From: Litoditis marina
Taxonomy: Eukaryota > Nematoda > Chromadorea > Rhabditida > Rhabditidae
Direction: 5' to 3'
DNA length: 64,000 nt
Assembly: GCA_964036275.1 (NCBI GenBank)
Contig: OZ038434.1
Location: forward strand, 37,285,279-37,349,278
Shown here: piece by piece, positions 56,620-64,000 of the stretch
How positions within the stretch are numbered: the stretch's first letter is position 1
How the letters are laid out: every line of letters starts with the position of its first letter
Translations under genes and position numbers: made by a program
Notes under the pieces: model-generated
What the model was told of the DNA's origin: nothing
Seen by the model: only the letters and a program-made list of their open reading frames with translations
The model's database searches: none

Positions 56620-56990
56620 ATTAGTAAAAAGTGGGGGAACCAACAAATGTGTGAGTTGTGTTTGGTTTGACCTCGATATCAGCAAAAAGTGAACGATACG
56701 AATTGCTGTGATACTGTAGCAGAAGTATTCTGCAAAAATAGAACAATACAAATGTTGAACAATGGTTCACGGAGCCCGCATGATATTTCAGAAATTGCCG
56801 AATGGTATTTCATGTGTGCTTTGACGACATGCGTGCGTTGTGAACCATTGTGCAACATTTGTATTGTTCTATTTTTGCAGAATACTTCTGCTACAGTATC
56901 ACAGCAGTTCGTATCGTTCACTTTTTGCTGATATTGAGGTCGAACCAAACACAACTCACACATTTGTTGGTTCCCCCACTTTTTACTAAT
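56620..56990. repeat. Foldback inverted repeat, copy 2
   Basis: Arms 56620-56770 and 56840-56990 are reverse complements around a ~69-bp loop; outer ends as in copy 1. The middle of the arms differs from copy 1, yet both arms of each copy match each other, indicating arm homogenisation or independent amplification. Confidence 0.85.
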
Positions 56991-57059
56991 TGTTCTTTTT
57001 TTGCTAGTTGTACTCCTACAACTTCATTATGTTGCCTATTCACAGATTGGATCTTGTGA

Positions 57060-57690
57060 ACTCATTGATTGATTGATTTATTTATTTACATGCAAGCATG
57101 TGAGATACATGGAGAGAACGAAAAATGAATAAAAACCAAATGAATTTGAGCAATATGAAAACACGAATCGAAACATGGTGAACAGTAAGGTGAACATTGA
57201 ATGAGCTTATATATGACTACAGTACAACGATCGACATTTCAATGGGGTTTTGACTAATAAACATGGTAAGGTCAGTTACAAGTGCTTTTCCGAAAAATAT
57301 TTCTTGGCCGCCGCAAGAGAACTCGGAATATTTTTGTTCTTGCTGTGTTTCAAGTATTTTGAACCGGCACGAACAGTGAAGAACTGTGCACGATGACTAG
57401 TTTTTGGTATTGGAAAGCTAATCTTCTCCTTTGTACCTCGAGTACGTGAACGATTGAACGTGAAAAAGTCAATCGCATTTAGACCACATTGTCCAGTTAT
57501 TATTTTGTGTATCATAACTAAATCAGTTGTATTTCTTCTAGATTCCAATGATATCAATGTTAATTTCCTGTTCCTAAATGAAGAGCCAGGAATAGTGCAA
57601 TATTTGTAGCCACCAAGCCGGAAGAACAATTTTCTGGTGAAATTATTGTGAACTGATTCAATTTTCTTTAAAACTCATTATATTATTACT
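57060..57690 (-). mobile_element. 5'-truncated CR1-like LINE
   Basis: The minus-strand frame (57629-57276) encodes the LINE ORF2 C-terminus (YCTIPGSSFRNRKLTLISLE, RRNTTDLVMIHKIITGQ, SFPIPKTSHRAQFFTVRAG). The 3' end has GATT units (57064-57080) matching the tail at 29.83-29.94 kb. Nested in the composite element. Confidence 0.8.
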
Positions 57691-58544
57691 TATTATATTA
57701 TTATGGAAATCTCAGCTTTGTGTGCACGAAGCCGAATGCAGACCATAAAATTGCTGATGTTGTAATATAACGCTATTTTAACGCTAAGTTACTGGCTCTG
57801 TATCTATCAACAACTGAACGAAAACGCTAAACGTTCCGATTGACATGTACACCGCTTTTAGCTGCGATAAGCGAACGGGATTGGCGCCATTGAGCAATCT
57901 ACAATTAGAGACACCAAATCACTTACAATATAGCCATTATTTCCGATACCACATGAAAAACCTTCATGTTGAAACTATCTTGTTTTTCCTTCCAGCGCCA
58001 ATTGGCACACATGTCTGGCGCCAGAACGAAACTAAATTTTCTAGGTTTTTGAGCTACCAGTACACACTACATGTGTCAATTACTGAATGGAGCAATATTC
58101 AAACTATTCAATTGTCAGTTCGTGTGTTTTTGTTTTGGCGCCATTTGGCGTCTGTTCCGAGCCAGAAGATAAAATTCGGTTTTGAATTTGTGGATCTATA
58201 TTTCACATTGGAATATTCAATATCTGTTAACTTGAAACAGTTTGATAGACGATAACTGATATTTTTCCAACTTTGGCGCAATTGGCGCCAGCGCACAATG
58301 CCAACAGATTTTTTTTGATTTTCAGATTGAGCATCTTACTTGCCATGTGATAGTTATTCAGTGTACCGAATTTCAGACGATTCCATTGACGCTGTTGTGA
58401 GTTTGGCTTTTGGCGCCATCTGGCGCCTGGTTCGAGCGCCAGAAGAAAAATTTCAGTTTTGGAAGAAGACTTTCACACTTTTCACCAAATTATTCAATTT
58501 CTATTAGTGTTCAACATTTTAGTTGATGATAAATAGTGTTTTGC

Positions 58545-58960
58545 CGTTTTTGGCGCCTATTGGCGCCAGCGCCGGGCGCCAATGATGATGTATTCATCTC
58601 ATATTTGGCGCGACGGGCTAACTTTTGCATTATAACTCATGTTCCAAATTTCAGCTAAATCGGTTCGGTAGTTTTTCCAATAGTGGTTTTGGCGCCTATT
58701 GGCGCCCGCGCCCGGCGCCAATGAGGAGCTATACATCTCATATTTGGCGCGACATGCTAAATTTCGCATTGGAACTCATGTTTCAAATTTCAGCTAAATC
58801 GGTTCGATAGTTTTTCCAATAGTCATTTTTGGCGCCTATTGGCGCCCGCGCCCGGCGCCAGAGATTACATATACATTTCATACTTGGCGCGACGAGCTAA
58901 CTTTTGCCATAGAATAGATGTTTCAAATTTCAGCCAAATTGGTTCAGTAGTTTTTCCACT
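58545..58960 (+). repeat. Three ~139-bp GGCGCC-rich tandem units
   Basis: Units starting near 58548, 58687 and 58826 share TTGGCGCCTATTGGCGCC, GCGCCCGGCGCCA and TTTCAAATTTCAGCTAAATC, ending in GTAGTTTTTCCA. Density of the palindrome GGCGCC is extreme compared with the surrounding AT-rich sequence. Confidence 0.8.
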
Positions 58961-59227
58961 ACGATGCGGACAGAATTCCGTGAGGGAGGAGGGACGAGGG
59001 ACGAACGGCGGAACTTTTCAACAACGACACGAAACCATAACTCAGGCGAAAATAATCCGATTTGGCTGAAATTTTCACACAATGTTCAATTTGTGATTCT
59101 CTAACTTTCTCTCCTTTTAGTTTTCAAAAAAAAATATGTTTGAAGATTTTTGGTAATCAAAAGGAAAAAACGAGTCCGCAATGGCCAAACCAAAGACAAC
59201 TCACGCAGAGCGCTTCGCGCTCCGCGC

Positions 59228-59780
59228 GTTTTCATGGAAAAAATATTTTGGCTGTTTTTGTTAACACATTCTATCTCTCAATTGTATTCTGCTCTGTTTG
59301 TGAACAATAGTTCGAGCAGTTGTGTAGCAATAGTACACATTATACGTTTTGGACTAAAAAGAGAAAGTTTTACCCATATTCGTGTTATTGATTTCTTCAA
59401 GAGAACCAACCGTTTGATAGAGAATATCACACTTCCCACTACGCTTGAATGGTACTGACTTTTCCAGGAAATATGTGAAGTGCGGATGATGATGGTGAAA
59501 TGCTTCGGTTGATCGTATCGAAAAGAGACACCAGTATGGTTCCCGATCAGTTTTCGACCCTTTTTTCAATTACTGGACAAGGTAATTAAGTTTTATTAGT
59601 TCAATTTACTGTTAAATGATTTCAAATAAGACAACGTTTCATCCTCTAGAACTTTACTGACTTCAAGCCTATTTTCGTACTCTGGTAGAGATGCGGAGGC
59701 CAAAACGATGTAACTTTCAACTTATTCAATAATTAACTTCACAGATAGTCTTAATCATTATTAGATCATTTGGTTACTTA
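59228..59780 (+). repeat. Dispersed repeats continuing after the composite element
   Basis: 59228-59345 matches 11090-11195, 59400-59590 matches the reverse of 27040-27200, and 59640-59760 is R-A reversed. 59741-59780 is the empty site for copy 1 of the composite element. Confidence 0.6.
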
Positions 59781-59859
59781 TGTGAAAATTTCGTTCAAGT
59801 TAAGAACTCAGTTATGAGAACTGTTGTTTTGTGACCCAGGTATAACTTTCCAACTTTTT

Positions 59860-61190
59860 TTCAGGTGATACATTCCACTACATTCATGATCGTTGTTAAC
59901 GTCATGAATCATGTCCTTCTACATTCCGGTCATATATACTGGTTTCCAATGATATAACTGTGTTATGAAACAGTACGATACCACTGATGTTCTGGACGTA
60001 ACTGAGAATATTCTGCTATTCTCTAACTCATCCCGAATCCGATGTCTTACTCGACTACCAAACTGTTTCTGCTCTCCTTCAGCTGGTTCTATTGGTTCTA
60101 TTATGTCCGAGGTATGTCTAAAACTAGATTAGTGGTCGAGTTATCCTGACTTGAAAACACGGTAGATTCCCTAGTTGAGATCTAAATAAGATTAATCCAT
60201 GCATTGCGTTCACGGAATTTCGAATTGTCAGGCGCGTTTTTAAGATGATGGAGGAAACTATTTTCTGCGAACTATTGGAAATCGTGAAAGACCGTTCGAC
60301 TGAGATGCTAACTTCTGAGTTTACTTCATCAACTTACATTTACACGTGTGATGTAGTACATTTGACAGAATCGGAACAAAGCACGTAGTATGTTAATCAA
60401 TAGTTATGCAATTTCCTTGAGGCCTGAAATAAACCGCGCGAAATTAACAATTGGCAGTAAAATAAATGTAAAAACTGTTATTTTGTGACCCATGAATAAC
60501 TATACTTCTTACAGATGATATATTTCACTACATCCATGGTCGTTTTCAACAACATGAATCATATTTCTCTGTATTCCGGTCATATATACTGGTTTTCAAC
60601 GGCATGAATCTGTTATGGATCAGCACAATACCACTGACGTACTGAACTCAACTGAGAATATTCTGCTATTCTCTATTTTATCCCGAATTCGATGTCATAC
60701 TCCACTACCAATCTGTTTCTGCTCTCCTTCAGCTGGTTCTATTGGTTATATTGTGTCCGAGGTAAATTGTTGATATTCAGAGGCACAACGATGCAGTACA
60801 ATAATTCCAGCTTTTTCTCATAAGAGACAGAAAATTTTACAAAGTTAATAGTTAAGAGTAACTTTTTCTTATTAAACTAATTCATTACGCATAACACTTT
60901 GTTTCATATTTCCTTCAATTTATAGTATAGTCTCCTCCACACATTCTCGCCACTTGACTAACCGTTTCTGGTTTTAGCTCGGGTTGTTTTGGATTTTCTT
61001 ATTCATCTCTCTATAATTTAAATAACGAAATATTAATGTTTCAGTTTCGCTATTCTGGTGTTTCTAGCGACCAACAACGTTATGACGACTGCCATTCCGT
61101 TCTATCATCGTCTACTGGTTATAATGGGCAAAAAAGTCACTTCTTGAGAGTGATCATGATTCTGGCAGTCCTCCTGATCGGTCACGGTGA
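59860..61190 (+). pseudogene. Chemoreceptor pseudogene fragments, duplicate of 12.86-14.17 kb
   Basis: Exon-1 ends at about 60038-60112 and 60690-60762, exon 2 at 61045-61187 with the shared missing base (AAAAAAGTCACTTCTTGAGAG) and donor GTGAGT. Confidence 0.65.
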
Positions 61191-61195
61191 GTCCC

Positions 61196-61196
<1 letters not shown>

Positions 61197-61269
<73 letters not shown>

Positions 61270-61296
61270 CGAGAGAGAGAGAGAGCGAGAGTAAGA
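61197..61296 (+). repeat. GA microsatellite
   Basis: Counterpart of 14170-14292, here with a purer and longer GA run. Confidence 0.95.
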
Positions 61297-61609
61297 AAGA
61301 GGGAAAACACCGCACTCATTTTGAAGATATAACCCTAACAAATTCATTTTAGGTTTTTGCACAGTTTGAATTTCTCTTGTTAGCAAATAAAGAGCATGAG
61401 TTAACACGGAAGGATAGTAAGATTTTTCACCATCTCCAATCAATACGTATATTTTTCAGGGCCAACCAACTCTCTTCCAAGCCAGTGACAGCTTCTTCAA
61501 CACCAACAATCATTGATCACAACTATTGTTTGTATATAACGAATCAAAAAAATCAGCCAATAAACTTTCCATGTCTTTGCGTGTGGTTTCTGACCGAACA
61601 AAATTAACG

Positions 61610-61960
61610 AATAGATGCACTTGATAAAATTTCGTAAAGGGTTTATCAATGCCAATGCAATAACTCCTGGTATAGTAGCTCTCAAAATTTATAAGTTTCT
61701 GTGTCTGGCCGGAATCGAACCTGCAAGCAGAATATTTGTAGATGAGCGCTAACCATTGCGCTATAAGAGCACATACCAGCGGAAAGTGAGATATACAGTA
61801 CCCTTCCACCTTTCCGCTGGCAACGACCATAGCGCGACTGCCCTTTGCCCAACCGCCCCCGCTCGAGGGCCAACCAACCAACTCCAAGCCAGTTACAGCT
61901 TCTTTGACCAACAACAATCATTCATCCAACCAAATGTTTGTAGATAACAAATCAAAAAGA
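61610..61960 (-). repeat. tRNA-derived SINE-like repeat
   Basis: Reverse B box GGAATCGAACC at 61711-61721 and reverse A box at 61746-61763; duplicate of 14600-14950. Confidence 0.65.
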
Positions 61961-62109
61961 AATCAGCCAATTAACATTTCATGTCTTTGCTTGTGGTTTC
62001 GGACCAAACAGAGTTAAAGAAACTTTCCGTAAAGGGTTCATCAATGCCAATGCAATGACTCATCTACATCAATAAAAAAATTTTACTCCAAAAATCTTGA
62101 TTTTAGTTG

Positions 62110-64000
62110 CTAACCATAGCGACCAAACCTACTGAATTTTCCTTTACTTTGATCTCTCCATGGGAGTCCACGAAGCCTTTGAAAAACGATCTACCTACAG
62201 TACCGTCGCATTTATTTTCGCAAGAGAACAAAAAACGCAATGAACAGGAGGCATAAACATTAAAAGTTGGCCCTGACTACTGAAGTTTCCTTCATTTCGA
62301 TCTCATCATGGGAGTCCACGAAGCCTTTGAAAAACCATCTATTTACAGAACCGTCGCATTTATTTTCGCTAGAGAGCAAAAAACACAATGAAGAGGGCAT
62401 AATCATTAAAAGTTGACCCTGACTACTGAATTTTCCTTTATTTTGATCTCTCCATGGGAGTCCACAAAGCCTTTGAAAAACGATCTACCTACAGTACCGT
62501 CGCATTTATTTTCGCAAGAGAGCAAAAAACGCAATGAACAGGGGGCATCATCATCAAAAGTTGACCCTGACTACTGCATTTTCCTCCATTTTGATCTCTC
62601 CGTGGGAGTCCACGGAGCCTTCGAAAAACGATCTAACTACAGTACCGTCTTATTTATTTTCGCAAGAGAGCAAAAAACGCAATGAAGAGGGCATAATCAT
62701 TAGAAGTTGACCCTTACTACTGAAATTTTTTTCATTTTGATCTCTCCATGGGAGTCCACGAAGCCTTTGAAAAACGATCTACCTACAGTACCGTCGCATT
62801 TATTTTCGCAAGAGAACAAAAAAACGCAATGAACAGGAGGCATAAACATTAAAAGTTGGCCCTGACTACTGAAGTTTCCTTCATTTTGATCTCTTCATGG
62901 GAGTCCACGAAGCCTTTGAAAAACTATCTGTTTACAGAACCGTCGCATTTATTTTCGCTAGAGAGCAAAAAACACAATGAAGAGGGCATAATCATTAAAA
63001 GTTGACCCTGACTACAGAATTTTCCTTTATTTTGATCTCTCCATGGGAGTCCACAAAGCCTTTGAAAAACGATCTACCTACAGTACCGTCGCATTTATTT
63101 TCGCAAGAGAGCAAAAAACGCAATGAACAGGGGGCATCATCATCAAAAGTTGACCCTGACTACTGCATTTTCCTCCATTTTGATCTCTCCGTGGGAGTCC
63201 ACGGAGCCTTCGAAAAACGATCTACCTACAGTACCGTCTCATTTATTTTCGCAAGAGAGCAAAAAACGCAATGAAGAGGGCATAATCATTAGAAGTTGAC
63301 CCTTACTACTGAATTTTTCTTCATTTTGATCTCTCTGTGGGAGTCCACGAAGCCTTTGAAAAACTATCTATTTACAGAACCGTCGCATTTATTTTCGCTA
63401 GAGAGCAAAAAACACAATGAAGAGGGCATAATCATTAAAAGTTGACCCTGACTACTGAATTTTCCTTTATTTTGATCTCTCCATGGGAGTCCACAAAGCC
63501 TTTGAAAAACGATCTACCTACAATACCGTCGCATTTATTTTCGCAAGAGAGCAAAAAACGCAATGAACAGGGGGCATAATCATTAAAAGTTGACCCTGAC
63601 TACTGAATTTTCCTTCATTTCGATCTCATCATGGGAGTCCACGAAGCCTTTGAAAAACCATCTATTTACAGAACCGTCGCATTTATTTTCGCTAGAGAGC
63701 AAAAAACACAATGAAGAGGGCATAATCATTAAAAGTTGACCCTGACTACTGAATTTTCCTTTATTTTGATCTCTCCATGGGAGTCCACAAAGCCTTTGAA
63801 AAACGATCTACCTACAGTACCGTCGCATTTATTTTCGCAAGAGAGCAAAAAACGCAATGAACAGGGGGCATCATCATCAAAAGTTGACCCTGACTACTGC
63901 ATTTGCCTCCATTTTGATCTCTCCGTGGGAGTCCACGGAGCCTTCGAAAAACGATCTAACTACAGTACCGTCTTATTTATTTTCGCAAGAGAGCAAAAAA
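62110..64000. repeat. ~147-bp satellite array 2 with higher-order structure
   Basis: About thirteen units, running off the window end. The unit variant with GGGAGTCCACAAAGCC recurs at about 62455, 63044, 63484 and 63777, so spacing is four, three and two units. Two plus-strand 90-codon frames (62413 and 63002) are identical for most of their length because of this 589-bp superunit and are not genes. Confidence 0.9.

Larger units (their letters stand above)
56620..59227 (-). mobile_element. Composite DNA-transposon-like element, copy 2, with nested LINE
   Basis: Inverted relative to the copy at 11318-12755: the foldback end comes first (56620-56990), then a nested LINE (57060-57690), GGCGCC-rich interior (57870-58880) and the GC hairpin end (GAGCGC-TTC-GCGCTC at about 59208-59222). 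Flanking 56608-56619 and 59228-59240 are contiguous at 11077-11095. No transposase is encoded. Confidence 0.6.

Noticed and set aside
62413..63274. Two identical 90-codon frames as duplicated genes
   Set aside because: Both lie wholly within the ~147-bp satellite and arise from its 589-bp superunit.

Overview
The window looks like nuclear DNA of a nematode, most likely a rhabditid. Intron acceptors are of the short TTTCAG type, and two intact multi-exon genes encode nematode-style seven-transmembrane chemoreceptors. Both start codons lie 14 nt behind a TTTCAG site, as expected for spliced-leader trans-splicing. A CR1-like LINE family, tRNA-derived repeats and satellite arrays fill much of the rest. 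No bacterial features (operons, rRNA, CRISPR) are present, and species cannot be named from sequence alone.

Host genes. Gene A (minus, 21925 to 16877, 280 codons) and gene B (minus, 50075 to 43921, 288 codons) are paralogous chemoreceptors with six coding exons each. They share intron phases (2,0,1,0,0) and four identical exon lengths. A third, partly resolved minus-strand gene (about 24101 to 22680) encodes a small protein with a signal peptide. Many chemoreceptor exon fragments are pseudogenes; four share the same 1-nt deletion, so they were copied as part of a repeat rather than decaying independently.

Retroelement nest, 30.6-43.4 kb. A BEL/Pao-type gag (minus) is interrupted by a Penelope-like element (PLE1, minus). 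PLE1 has a 5'-truncated copy followed by a longer copy, the classic pseudo-LTR tandem. It carries its GIY-YIG endonuclease before the reverse transcriptase (RT). A second, 5'-truncated Penelope-like element (PLE2, plus) is inserted between the endonuclease and RT coding parts of PLE1. Next to this nest is a small LTR retrotransposon (TRIM, 30824-32080) with near-identical 194-bp LTRs; an unoccupied relative of its insertion site lies at 43.2 kb.

Main hunt result. Four places (37876-37952 and 52964-53042 on plus; 33288-33351 and 40429-40492 on minus) carry a hammerhead-ribozyme core whose three strands are connected in the non-canonical order, with an added closing helix. Three independent sequences maintain helices I, II, III and the extra helix by compensatory changes. 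Three of the four lie just 3' of Penelope-like RT sequence and the fourth is an orphan between CT microsatellites. This predicts a pseudoknotted, non-circularly permuted self-cleaving RNA.

Repeats elsewhere. About 10 kb at 6.4-16.8 kb is paralogous to 53.7-64 kb, ending in arrays of a ~147-bp satellite with higher-order structure. Both copies carry a ~1.4-kb transposon-like element (one end a 340-bp foldback, the other a GC hairpin, interior full of GGCGCC) at different positions and in opposite orientation, so each copy supplies the other's empty site. A ~115-bp CACGTG-ended MITE, five tRNA-derived repeats, LINE 3' fragments with clear target duplications and long CT/GA, GATT and TTAG microsatellites complete the picture.
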